Shown here in pieces: positions 54,808 through 61,878 of a stretch of DNA of 64,000 nucleotides (position 1 is the first letter of the stretch; each line of letters begins with the position of its first letter). This DNA comes from Streptomyces sp. CA-210063. Lineage in GTDB: Bacteria > Actinomycetota > Actinomycetes > Streptomycetales > Streptomycetaceae. The translations under genes were made by a program, and so were the position numbers. The DNA lies in NCBI RefSeq assembly GCF_024612015.1, contig NZ_CP102512.1, forward strand, positions 7,626,001 through 7,690,000, in the 5' to 3' direction. Under the pieces are notes generated by a model. The model ran no database searches. It had not been told where the DNA came from and worked only from the letters and a program-made list of their open reading frames with translations.

Positions 54808-56163
54808 ATGCCCGAGGGGCACATACCGGGCTCGGCACCGACCGAGCCGAACAGGATCGCGGCGGTACCGGCGACACCGGCGGCATCGCGGTCGCCGCAA
54901 CCGTCGAAGGTCCCGAAGCCGTCGACGGCGACCCCCACCGCCCTCCGCCGCACCGGCCTCCTCGTCACCCTCGTCCTCGGCGGGCTCACCGCCATCGCGC
55001 CCCTGGCGATGGACATGTACCTCCCGGCCCTGCCGGAGGTCACCGACGCGCTGCACGCCCCCGCCACCACGGTCCAGCTCACCCTCACCGCCTGCCTCGC
55101 CGGCATGGCGCTCGGCCAGCTGCTGGTCGGTCCGATGAGCGACCGCTGGGGCCGTAAGCGCCCCCTCCTCATCGGCCTGGTCGTCTACATCCTGGCCACC
55201 GCCCTGTGCGCCCTCGCGCCCACCATCGAGACCCTGATCGCCTTCCGGCTCGTCCAGGGCCTCGCCGGCTCGGCCGGGATCGTGATCGCCCGGGCCGTGG
55301 TCCGCGACCTGTACGACGGCGACGCGATGGCCCGCTTCTTCTCCACCCTGATGCTCGTCTCCGGGGTGGCCCCGGTCATCGCGCCGCTGATCGGCGGCCA
55401 GATCCTCCGCGTCACGGACTGGCGGGGCGTCTTCGTCGTACTGACCGTCATCGGTGTCGCCCTGCTGGCCGTCGTCTGGGCGAAGCTCCCCGAGACGCTC
55501 ACCCCCGCCGACCGCCACGTCGGCGGCATCGGCGAGACCCTGGCCGCGATGCGCGGCCTGCTCTCCGACCGGGTCTTCATGGGCTATGTGCTCGCCGGCG
55601 GCTTCACCTTCGCCGCGCTCTTCGCGTACATCAGCGCCTCCCCGTTCGTGATCCAGGAGATCTACGGCGCCTCCCCGCAGACGTTCAGCCTGCTCTTCGG
55701 CGTCAACTCCGTCGGCCTCGTCGTCGTCGGCCAGATCAACGGCAAGATCCTGGTCGGCCGGGTGAGCCTGGACAAGGTGTTCGCGGTGGGCCTCGCGATC
55801 GTCGCGATGTCCGCGACCGCGCTGCTGCTGATGTCCCTGGACGTCTTCGGCGAGGTGGGCCTGGCCCCGGTGGCGGTGGCCCTCTTCGTCCTGATGTCCG
55901 CGATGGGCGTCGCCCTCCCCAACACCCAGGCGCTCGCCCTGATGCGGGTACGCCACGCGGCGGGATCCGCGTCGGCGCTGCTGGGTACCTCGTCCTTCCT
56001 GATCGGCGCGATAGCGTCCCCCCTGGTCGGCGTCGCGGGCGAGGACACCGCCGTCCCCATGGCCGTCGTCCAACTCTCCGCGACACTGGTGGCCGCGACC
56101 TGCTTCATGGCACTGTGCCGTCCTTGGAACAGGCGTACGACGTTGGAGGGAGCGGAGAGCTGA
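54808..56163 (+). CDS. Bcr/CflA-family multidrug MFS exporter
   Basis: A 451-aa drug:proton antiporter with 12 predicted membrane helices after a Pro-rich N-terminal tail. The family pattern is clear: TAIAPLAMDMYLPALPEV (helix 1), GMALGQLLVGPMSDRWGRKRPLL (motif A), FRLVQGLAGSAGIVIARAVVRD and SGVAPVIAPLIGGQ (motif C region). It probably exports bicyclomycin-type or other small hydrophobic compounds. Start is ATG 54808 after GAGGGAGGGG. The TGA overlaps a CTG start of the next gene (CTGA), so the two are coupled. Confidence 0.94.
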   Translation: MPEGHIPGSAPTEPNRIAAVPATPAASRSPQPSKVPKPSTATPTALRRTGLLVTLVLGGLTAIAPLAMDMYLPALPEVTDALHAPATTVQLTLTACLAGMALGQLLVGPMSDRWGRKRPLLIGLVVYILATALCALAPTIETLIAFRLVQGLAGSAGIVIARAVVRDLYDGDAMARFFSTLMLVSGVAPVIAPLIGGQILRVTDWRGVFVVLTVIGVALLAVVWAKLPETLTPADRHVGGIGETLAAMRGLLSDRVFMGYVLAGGFTFAALFAYISASPFVIQEIYGASPQTFSLLFGVNSVGLVVVGQINGKILVGRVSLDKVFAVGLAIVAMSATALLLMSLDVFGEVGLAPVAVALFVLMSAMGVALPNTQALALMRVRHAAGSASALLGTSSFLIGAIASPLVGVAGEDTAVPMAVVQLSATLVAATCFMALCRPWNRRTTLEGAES

Positions 56164-57293
56164 GCGCGCCGAGACTGCGCACGGACACCCCGGAACGGGC
56201 CGGACTCGACCCCGAGGAACTGCGCCATCTCGTACGAGAGGTGCGCGCGCTGACGGAAGGGGACCGCCCCCGGGCCCCCGCCGCCGTCGTACTCGTCGGC
56301 CGCGGCCCCTTCGTGGCCGTCGAGGAGGCCGCGGGCTGGGCGGTCCGCTACGAGTCCTACGACGAGCGGACCGACGAGGGTGTGGAGCTGCCGCCCGAGT
56401 CCCGCGTCCCGGTGAGGCCCGACACCCCCTTCGACCTGGCCTCCCTCACCAAGCTCTTCACCGCCGTGGCGGCGGTCCAGCAGCTGGAACGCGGCACCCT
56501 CGGCATCGACGCGAAGGTGGCGGCGTACCTCCCCGACTTCATCGGCGCGGCCCGACACGGCCTGACCGTCCGCCACCTCCTCACCCACACCTCCGGCCTC
56601 CGCCCCGAACTCCCGCTCCACGACTGCCCGTCACCGGACGCCCGCCTGGCGATGCTCCGCTCGGAGGCCCCGACGGCGCCGCCCGGCACGGCGCACGCCT
56701 ACTCCGACCTGAACCTCCTGCTCCTCCAGCACGTCCTGGAACGTCTGACGGGCCGGACCCTGGACGTACTGATCCGCGACGGCATCACCCACCCCCTCGG
56801 CATGACGTCCACGGGCTTCGGCCCCTACCGGACGGCCGCCGCGACCGAGGACCAACGCCGCCCCTGGGCCAAGGCCGACCGCGGCATGCTCCGGGGCGAC
56901 GTCCACGACGAGAACGCCTGGTCCCTCGGCGGCGTCGCCGGCCACGCGGGCCTCTTCTCGACGGCCCGGGACCTGGCGGTCTTCTGCCGCACGTTACTGG
57001 CGGGCGGCTCCTACGGTCCCGCCCGCATCCTCGGCCCCGACTTCGTGGAGCTGCTGCTGACCCCGCCGGGGCTCGGATTCTCTCTCGACCAGCCTTGGTT
57101 CATGGGGGAGTTGGCGGGAAGGGGCGCGGCCGGCCACACCGGCTTCACGGGCACGTCGCTGGTCCTGGACCCGGCGACGGACACGTTCCTGATCCTGCTC
57201 ACGAACGCGGTCCATCCCCGCCGCAGGGACCCGATCAACGCGGCACGGGCGGCGGCGGGGACGCGGGTGGCTCGGGCGGTGCGGGGGACATGA
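56160..57293 (+). CDS. Serine hydrolase of the beta-lactamase/penicillin-binding class C family
   Basis: A 377-aa serine beta-lactamase-like hydrolase. Active-site Ser and Lys are in FDLASLTKLFTAVAAV (SxxK), Tyr in HAYSDLNLL (YxN), and the third motif is HTGFTG. Members act as D-aminopeptidases, esterases or PBP-like enzymes; signal sequence is absent, so it is probably cytoplasmic. The frame has no ATG, GTG or TTG where translation should begin: CTG at 56160 overlaps the upstream stop as CTGA and lies 9 bp after GGAGGG, which makes it the best start. GTG at 56115 inside the upstream gene is the alternative, but it lacks a ribosome site. Confidence 0.85.
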   Translation: MSAPRLRTDTPERAGLDPEELRHLVREVRALTEGDRPRAPAAVVLVGRGPFVAVEEAAGWAVRYESYDERTDEGVELPPESRVPVRPDTPFDLASLTKLFTAVAAVQQLERGTLGIDAKVAAYLPDFIGAARHGLTVRHLLTHTSGLRPELPLHDCPSPDARLAMLRSEAPTAPPGTAHAYSDLNLLLLQHVLERLTGRTLDVLIRDGITHPLGMTSTGFGPYRTAAATEDQRRPWAKADRGMLRGDVHDENAWSLGGVAGHAGLFSTARDLAVFCRTLLAGGSYGPARILGPDFVELLLTPPGLGFSLDQPWFMGELAGRGAAGHTGFTGTSLVLDPATDTFLILLTNAVHPRRRDPINAARAAAGTRVARAVRGT

Positions 57294-57309
57294 GGGCCGG
57301 CCAGGCGGC

Positions 57310-57330
57310 TATGGCATTTTCAATGCCATA
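57310..57330. promoter_or_regulatory. Palindromic operator overlapping the promoter of the toxin-antitoxin pair
   Basis: TATGGCATT (57310-57318) and AATGCCATA (57322-57330) form a perfect 9-bp inverted repeat with a 3-bp centre. CATACT (57327-57332) reads as a -10 box only 6 bp before the antitoxin ATG, so the mRNA would be leaderless and the palindrome would cover the promoter, as in autoregulated VapBC operons. Confidence 0.75.
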
Positions 57331-57338
57331 CTGGGTTC

Positions 57339-57620
57339 ATGACTGACGACAGCGTCGACTTCCTTCCCGGCGAAGGCCCCACCAGCGGTGTCTCCGTCAC
57401 GCTCACCGCCGGCACTCTTCAGGCGATCCGTGAGCGGGTCGGCAAGCGGGGTGTGTCCGCCTACCTGGAGCGGGCGGCGCAGCGGCAGATAGAGCGTGAC
57501 AACCTGGATGAGCTGATCGCGGACTTCGACAAAGTGCACGGGCCGGCCGACCCGGAGGCCGTGGCGGCCAAGCGGGCCCGGCTCACGGGCGGCACGGCCC
57601 ACGCGGGTGAGGCCGCGTGA
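57339..57620 (+). CDS. VapB-like antitoxin
   Basis: A 93-aa antitoxin candidate. The N-terminal part (GVSVTLTAGTLQAIRERVGKRGVSAYLERAAQRQIE) looks like a ribbon-helix-helix DNA-binding segment, and the acidic C-terminal half should wrap the toxin. It would neutralise the PIN toxin encoded next and repress the operon through the palindrome 9 bp upstream. The next gene's GTG overlaps its stop (GTGA). The short -10-to-ATG distance suggests leaderless translation. Confidence 0.85.
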   Translation: MTDDSVDFLPGEGPTSGVSVTLTAGTLQAIRERVGKRGVSAYLERAAQRQIERDNLDELIADFDKVHGPADPEAVAAKRARLTGGTAHAGEAA

Positions 57621-58015
57621 GCGGCGCGTTGGTGCTCGACAGCGAGGGACTCGCGAAAGCCGTACAACGGGACCGCGAGGTGCACGAGTGGCTGGCGGCG
57701 GCCCGTGAGGCGGACCTGCCCGTGCTCACCTCCGCCGCGGTGCTGGTCGAGGTCATCCATCCCCGGATCAATGACGCCGCGCTGAGGTGGACGCTGTCGC
57801 GGCTCCGGGTGGAACCGCTCTCTCAGGCCGCCGCACAGTCCGCGGCCACTCTGCTGCGAGGCGCGGGACTGCACGGCCACAAGTACGCCATCGATGCCAT
57901 GCTGTGCGCGACCGCAGTCCAGCAACCGGGCCGGGTGACCATCCTGACCTCCGACGTGGAGGACATCGGCATGCTCCTCGCCGACCATCCACGCGTGGTG
58001 GCGGAGAAGGTCTGA
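57617..58015 (+). CDS. PIN-domain ribonuclease toxin (VapC-like)
   Basis: A 132-aa PIN-fold RNase. The acidic metal-binding residues are in place: Asp8 in LVLDSEGLA, Glu45 in VLVEVIHP, Asp93 in HKYAIDAMLCA and Asp113 in LTSDVEDIG. VapC toxins cut tRNA or rRNA and stop growth until the antitoxin returns. It starts at GTG 57617, overlapping the antitoxin stop. The pair is complete and shows no sign of decay. Confidence 0.9.
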   Translation: MSGALVLDSEGLAKAVQRDREVHEWLAAAREADLPVLTSAAVLVEVIHPRINDAALRWTLSRLRVEPLSQAAAQSAATLLRGAGLHGHKYAIDAMLCATAVQQPGRVTILTSDVEDIGMLLADHPRVVAEKV

Positions 58016-58049
58016 TTCCGCCCTTGCGGGCCGCCCATAGAATCACCAC

Positions 58050-59054
58050 GTGAACGCCCCTCTTCCCCCCGCCGACACCCTCCGTACCGCCCTCTCCGCC
58101 CTCCTCGACGGTCTCCCGCCGAAGTCGGCCACGCAGGCGGTCGACCGGCTGATCGCGAACTACCGGGGGCGGACGCCGACGGATGTCCCGGTGCTGCGGG
58201 ACCGGTCGGATGTCGTCGCGTACGCGGCGTATCGGATGCCCGCGACGTTCGAGGCGGTGTGCTCGGCGCTCGACGCGTTCGCGGCGGCCGTGCCCGGATG
58301 GGTGCCCGGCAGCCATGTCGACGTCGGTGGGGGTACGGGCGCGGCGACCTGGGCGGTGAGCGCCACCTGGGAGGGCGGGCGGCCGGTGACCGTGCTCGAC
58401 TGGGCCGAGCCGGCGCTGGCGCTGGGGCGGGAGATCGCCGCGGCGAACCCGGAGCTGAAGGCCGCCGAGTGGCAGCGCTCTCGTATCGGATCGGCGCTCA
58501 CCATCGAGAGCACTGATCTCGTCACCGTCTCCTACGTCCTCGGCGAGCTGACCGCCGCCGACCGCACCGCCGTGGTCGACGCGGCCGCGACCGCCGCCCA
58601 GGCCGTCGTGATCATCGAACCCGGCACCCCCGACGGCTACACCCGCGTCATCGAGGCCCGCGACCGCCTCGTCGCCGCCGGCTTCCACATCGCCGCGCCC
58701 TGCCCGCACAGCGCCGCCTGCCCGATCGTCCCCGGCGAGGACTGGTGCCACTTCTCCGCCCGGGTCAGCCGTTCCTCCCTGCACCGCCAGATCAAGGGCG
58801 GCTCCCTGCCGTACGAGGACGAGAAGTTCAGCTACGTCGCCGCCACCCGCTTCCCCCCGGTCCCAGCCCCCTCCCGCGTCGTACGCAAGCCCCAGATCCG
58901 CAAGGGCCAGGTCCTCCTCGACCTCTGCGAGTCCGAGCCCGCCCTCAGCCGGACCACGGTCACCAAGCGCCACGGCCTCCTCTACAGGGCGGCCCGCGAC
59001 ACGGAGTGGGGGGACGCCTGGCCGCCGGCCGGAGACGACGACCAGGCCCGGTGA
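58050..59054 (+). CDS. Rsm22-family putative rRNA methyltransferase
   Basis: A 334-aa member of the Rsm22 family, linked to small-subunit ribosome assembly or methylation. The SAM-binding motif is VDVGGGTGAATWAV (90-103), and Cys218, Cys224 and Cys233 in APCPHSAACP and DWCHF look like Fe-S or Zn ligands. KGGSLPYEDEKFSYV in the C-terminal part is typical. Start is GTG 58050, 34 bp downstream of the toxin gene, without an obvious shared promoter. Convergent with a very small gene. Confidence 0.9.
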   Translation: MNAPLPPADTLRTALSALLDGLPPKSATQAVDRLIANYRGRTPTDVPVLRDRSDVVAYAAYRMPATFEAVCSALDAFAAAVPGWVPGSHVDVGGGTGAATWAVSATWEGGRPVTVLDWAEPALALGREIAAANPELKAAEWQRSRIGSALTIESTDLVTVSYVLGELTAADRTAVVDAAATAAQAVVIIEPGTPDGYTRVIEARDRLVAAGFHIAAPCPHSAACPIVPGEDWCHFSARVSRSSLHRQIKGGSLPYEDEKFSYVAATRFPPVPAPSRVVRKPQIRKGQVLLDLCESEPALSRTTVTKRHGLLYRAARDTEWGDAWPPAGDDDQAR

Positions 59055-59065
59055 CGGGCGAGGGC

Positions 59066-59239
59066 TCAGTGGCAGGCCGGCAGGTGCTGGGCCTGGACGT
59101 AGCCCCAGCGCCCGGAGTCGGGCGCGTAACCGAGGATCCAGGAGAGCCGGTGGTGGGTCCCGCAGCGTTCGGTGGTGATGCGGACAGGGGTGTCGCCAAA
59201 CGCGGTGGCGATGACGACGAGCGGCTTCCACATACGCAT
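59066..59239 (-). CDS. Small hypothetical protein (57 aa)
   Basis: The minus strand encodes a 57-residue protein beginning MRMWKPLVVIATAFGDTPV, with an ERCGTHHRLSWILGY segment and ending QHLPACH. The Cys/His-rich composition suggests a metal-binding or structural fold; I do not know a family. A second ATG (MWKP) lies 6 bp further down. It ends 11 bp from the convergent Rsm22 stop. The 191 bp between it and the GNAT gene show no other gene. Confidence 0.55.
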   Translation of the reverse strand: MRMWKPLVVIATAFGDTPVRITTERCGTHHRLSWILGYAPDSGRWGYVQAQHLPACH

Positions 59240-59431
59240 GAGGGTTCCTGACGGCGAAGTCGACCGGGCTGCCTGTAGGGGGCGTTGTCCGAGGGAAGCG
59301 CATCCGTCGGGGGCATGCCGTGGAGCAGTAGGTCGATCAGCCGGACAGGTGACGCTTGCCGATGTTCGCTGCCTGGCCCGTGCCGAAAATCGCTTGCGGT
59401 GTCCGCGCGGTCTTCGGCTATGTCATCGATC

Positions 59432-59926
59432 ATGTCAACCACGCCGTATCTGGACGAGATAACCCCCGCCAACCTCGACACCGCGACCGACGTACGCGTC
59501 CGCCCCGACCAGGAACACCTGGTGGAGCCGGTGGTGAAGTCCCTCGCCGAGGCGTACGTCCACCCCGGCGTCGCCTGGCCCCGCCTCATCCGCGACGGTG
59601 ACCGGGCCGTCGGCTTCCTCATGGCCTTCTTCGACATCGACTGGAAGGGCGACGGCACGGGGACCGACCTCCGTTCCGGGCTCTGGCGCCTCAACATCGC
59701 CGCCGACGAACAGGGGCGGGGCTACGGCCGTTTCGCCGTCGAGTCCGTGGCCGCCGAGATCCGCCGCCGCGGCGGCGGCCGACTCTTCGTCACCTGGCAT
59801 CCCGGCCCCGACGGCCCGGAGGCCTTCTACCTCGGCCTCGGCTTCCGTACGACCGGAGAGACCAGCGGGGGCCAGACGGTGGGGGTGCTGGAGCTGGCCG
59901 GTCCGGCTCCGGTGTCCTCGGACTGA
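59432..59926 (+). CDS. GNAT-family N-acetyltransferase
   Basis: A 164-aa acetyltransferase. Acetyl-CoA binding is indicated by LWRLNIAADEQGRGYGRFAVESVAAEIRRRG (the R/Q-x-x-G-x-G/A pattern), preceded by RAVGFLMAFFDI and followed by FYLGLGFRTTGE, the standard GNAT end. The acceptor is unknown; the sequence is similar in outline to diamine or spermidine acetyltransferases. I chose ATG 59432; ATG 59420 adds 4 residues. A strong bidirectional hairpin follows 4 bp after the stop. Confidence 0.9.
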   Translation: MSTTPYLDEITPANLDTATDVRVRPDQEHLVEPVVKSLAEAYVHPGVAWPRLIRDGDRAVGFLMAFFDIDWKGDGTGTDLRSGLWRLNIAADEQGRGYGRFAVESVAAEIRRRGGGRLFVTWHPGPDGPEAFYLGLGFRTTGETSGGQTVGVLELAGPAPVSSD

Positions 59927-59930
59927 TACG

Positions 59931-59983
59931 GCGGGTCCGCCCCGCCGAGGCCCCTCACGGCGGCCTCGGCGGGGCGGACCCGC
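59931..59983. terminator. Perfect 22-bp hairpin terminator between GNAT gene and DUF6243 relic
   Basis: Arms 59931-59952 and 59962-59983 are perfectly complementary (GC-rich, core GGCCTCGGCGGGGCGG) with a 9-nt loop. It sits between two convergent genes and can end both transcripts. Confidence 0.9.
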
Positions 59984-59989
59984 TCCGGT

Positions 59990-60143
59990 TCACGACGTTT
60001 CGCCGGTCGTGCTGTCCGTTCCCGTGTCCGCTTCCTGTTCCTGCCGTTTCTCCTGGAACTTGCGCAGCAGCTCCCGCTTCTGGGCCTGGGGGTCGAGGCC
60101 GCCGCCGACACGGCCGCATGTTTCCCGCTCCACCTCGGGTCAT
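59990..60143 (-). pseudogene. DUF6243-family small gene with an internal deletion and frameshift
   Basis: The minus strand begins normally with a GGGAGA ribosome site, ATG 60143 and MTRGGAGNM, the start of DUF6243 proteins. The frame then switches: the expected tail GRVGGGLDPQAQKRELLRKF and EKRQEQEADTG up to the TGA at 59990 is read in another frame. The middle (normally the LSRDALRG segment) is missing. I conclude that a small deletion near 60110-60120 broke the gene. Its TetR neighbour is divergent. Confidence 0.75.
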
Positions 60144-60167
60144 GACAGTCTCCCTTGTTGTGACGAT

Positions 60168-60214
60168 ACGGTTCGTCTCGCTGACCTCAACCACCATCAG
60201 GCGAGACGCACCGT
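60168..60214. promoter_or_regulatory. Inverted-repeat operator candidate in the DUF6243/TetR divergent gap
   Basis: ACGGTTCGTCTCGC (60168-60181) and GCGAGACGCACCGT (60201-60214) match as inverted repeats at 13 of 14 positions, with 19 bp between. Two TetR dimers or one dimer on each arm could bind; the TetR ATG lies 26 bp downstream, which fits autoregulation. Confidence 0.55.
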
Positions 60215-60239
60215 CTTGTCAACCTGGTAAATTCGGAGC

Positions 60240-60875
60240 ATGGCCAAAAAGACCGCCCCCGTTTCCGCCCGGCGCAGCGAGAAGTCCCGTCGCGCCATCT
60301 ACGACGCCGCCCTCGCCCTCGTCACCGAGGTCGGATATCAGAAGACGACCATCGAGGGCATCGCGGCCCGCGCCGGCGTCGGGAAGCAGACGATCTACCG
60401 GTGGTGGGCGTCCAAGGCGGACGTCCTCCTGGAGGCGTTCATCGACCTGAGCGCCCAGGCGGCGGAGGCCGCGGCCCGGCCCGAAGCCATCGGGGAGCAG
60501 GCGCAGTACGAGATCCCGGACACCGGTGATCTGGAGGCCGATCTCAAGGCGGTCCTGCGCGCCACCGTGGACGAGCTGCTCGACCCCAAGTTCGAGGCCC
60601 CGTCGCGAGCGCTGGCCGCCGAGGGGGTGGTCAACCAACAGCTCGGCACCGAGTTCGTCGGCAAGCTCCTCGAACCCCAGCTCCAGTTGTACGTGAAGCG
60701 CCTGCGCTCGGCCCAGGAACAGGGCGCCGTACGCCCCGACATCGACCCGCGCATCGCCCTGGAGCTCTTCGTCTCACCGCTCGCCCAGCGCTGGCTCCAG
60801 TACACGGGCCCCATCTCGCACGAGTACACGGACACCCTCGTGGAGTACGCCCTCCGCGGCCTCGCGCCCCGTTGA
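60240..60875 (+). CDS. TetR-family transcriptional regulator
   Basis: A 211-aa repressor. The N-terminal HTH is SRRAIYDAALALVTEVGYQKTTIEGIAARAGVGKQTIYRWWASKADVLLEAF; the C-terminal ligand-binding domain is helical (TetR_C_11-like, with EAPSRALAAEGVVNQ and RLRSAQEQGAVRPDID). It probably represses itself and the divergent gene, now a relic, through the inverted repeat at 60168-60214. Start is ATG 60240 after CGGAG. A short palindrome (GTTGACC/GGTCAAC, 60871-60885) spans its stop. Confidence 0.94.
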   Translation: MAKKTAPVSARRSEKSRRAIYDAALALVTEVGYQKTTIEGIAARAGVGKQTIYRWWASKADVLLEAFIDLSAQAAEAAARPEAIGEQAQYEIPDTGDLEADLKAVLRATVDELLDPKFEAPSRALAAEGVVNQQLGTEFVGKLLEPQLQLYVKRLRSAQEQGAVRPDIDPRIALELFVSPLAQRWLQYTGPISHEYTDTLVEYALRGLAPR

Positions 60876-61010
60876 CCCGGTCAACTCCCCGCTCAGGTGT
60901 GACCAAACCGACCACGAAGGGCCTGACGGCGGACCGTAAATCCCGTCAAAGGATGTAATAGCCCGCCATCCCTGTCCGCACCCCGGCATCGCCCCACCTA
61001 CCCCGGATGC

Positions 61011-61032
61011 GCGCTCCGGTCACCCGGAGCGC
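61011..61032. terminator. Hairpin in the TetR/prim-pol gap
   Basis: GCGCTCCGG (61011-61019) and CCGGAGCGC (61024-61032) form a perfect 9-bp stem with a TCAC loop, 136 bp after the TetR stop and 55 bp before the next start. It may end the TetR transcript or act in the leader of the next gene. The remaining 60876-61086 shows no gene. Confidence 0.6.
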
Positions 61033-61086
61033 AGGATGGTGGGACCATGAGACATGCTGTCCGCACACAGCAAGGCGAGGGGATAG

Positions 61087-61839
61087 ATGAGCGCGACGTT
61101 CGGCGGCCGGTCCGGTCGGCAGGGCAGGATCTCCGAGTGGCTGCGCGCCCGCCGTACGAGCCGCCCGCTCGACAGTGCGGCCGACGAAGCCGGCCGTGAG
61201 GAACTGCTGCTCGCCGCCGCCGCCGCGGGACTCCCGCTCGCGCCCGCCGCGTACCCCTCGGGCTACCGGTGCTCCTGCGACCGCGTGGGTTGTCCCACCC
61301 CCGCCCGGCACCCGGTGTCGTTCGCCTGGCAGACGCAGTCCACGACCGACAGCGCCCAGATCGAGCGGTGGGCCCGGCACCAGCCGCAGGCCAACTTCAT
61401 CACCGCCACCGGCATGGTCCACGACGTGCTGGACGTGCCGATCGCGGCCGGCCGTGAGGCCCTGGAGCGGCTGCTCGCCTCCGGGATCGAGGTGGGCCCC
61501 GTCGCGGAGTCCGAGTCCGAGTCCGACGACGGACGGCTCCTGTTCTTCACCCTCACCCGGGGTACGCCCGAGGACGAGGACGAGTGGTGGCCCTGCGAGC
61601 TGGACTGCCACCCGGAGACCATGGACGAGCATCCGGGGCTGCGCTGGCACTGCCGGGGGTCGTACGTTCTCGTCCCGCCGGCCCGGCTCCCCGGTGATCT
61701 CGATGTCCACTGGGTGCGTGGACCCGAGCACCCGCTGCCGGACCCGCTGAGCCTGCTGGAGATCCTCACCGACGCGTGCTCACGCCACGTGGGTGAGGAG
61801 TCGGGCCACACCGACTCGGCCTGGCCGTCGAGGGGTTGA
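61087..61839 (+). CDS. Bifunctional primase/polymerase-like (prim-pol) protein
   Basis: A 250-aa protein of the prim-pol family found in Streptomyces chromosomes and elements. It shows a Zn-binding-like motif with YRCSCDRVGCPTPARHPVSFAWQT (Cys and His ligands), then ANFITATGMVHDVLDVPIAAG, and RWHCRGSYVLVPPA, where the polymerase-type core would hold acidic residues. The usual DxD metal motif appears as DVLDVP. There is no helicase part, and no origin is near, so it may be a chromosomal orphan. Start is ATG 61087 after GAGGGG. Confidence 0.8.
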   Translation: MSATFGGRSGRQGRISEWLRARRTSRPLDSAADEAGREELLLAAAAAGLPLAPAAYPSGYRCSCDRVGCPTPARHPVSFAWQTQSTTDSAQIERWARHQPQANFITATGMVHDVLDVPIAAGREALERLLASGIEVGPVAESESESDDGRLLFFTLTRGTPEDEDEWWPCELDCHPETMDEHPGLRWHCRGSYVLVPPARLPGDLDVHWVRGPEHPLPDPLSLLEILTDACSRHVGEESGHTDSAWPSRG

Positions 61840-61846
61840 GTCCTCG

Positions 61847-61871
61847 GCGGGGGCCGACTTCTCACCCCCGC
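61847..61871. terminator. Terminator hairpin between prim-pol and lipoprotein genes
   Basis: GCGGGGG (61847-61853) and CCCCCGC (61865-61871) form a perfect 7-bp stem between convergent genes. Confidence 0.55.
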
Positions 61872-61878
61872 CCGGCGG

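Noticed and set aside
53665..56073. Extension of the Gfo/Idh/MocA gene to an 802-codon protein
   Set aside because: The upstream half is Asp/Glu/Gly/Arg repeats antisense to the MFS gene; the real protein starts at ATG 54708.
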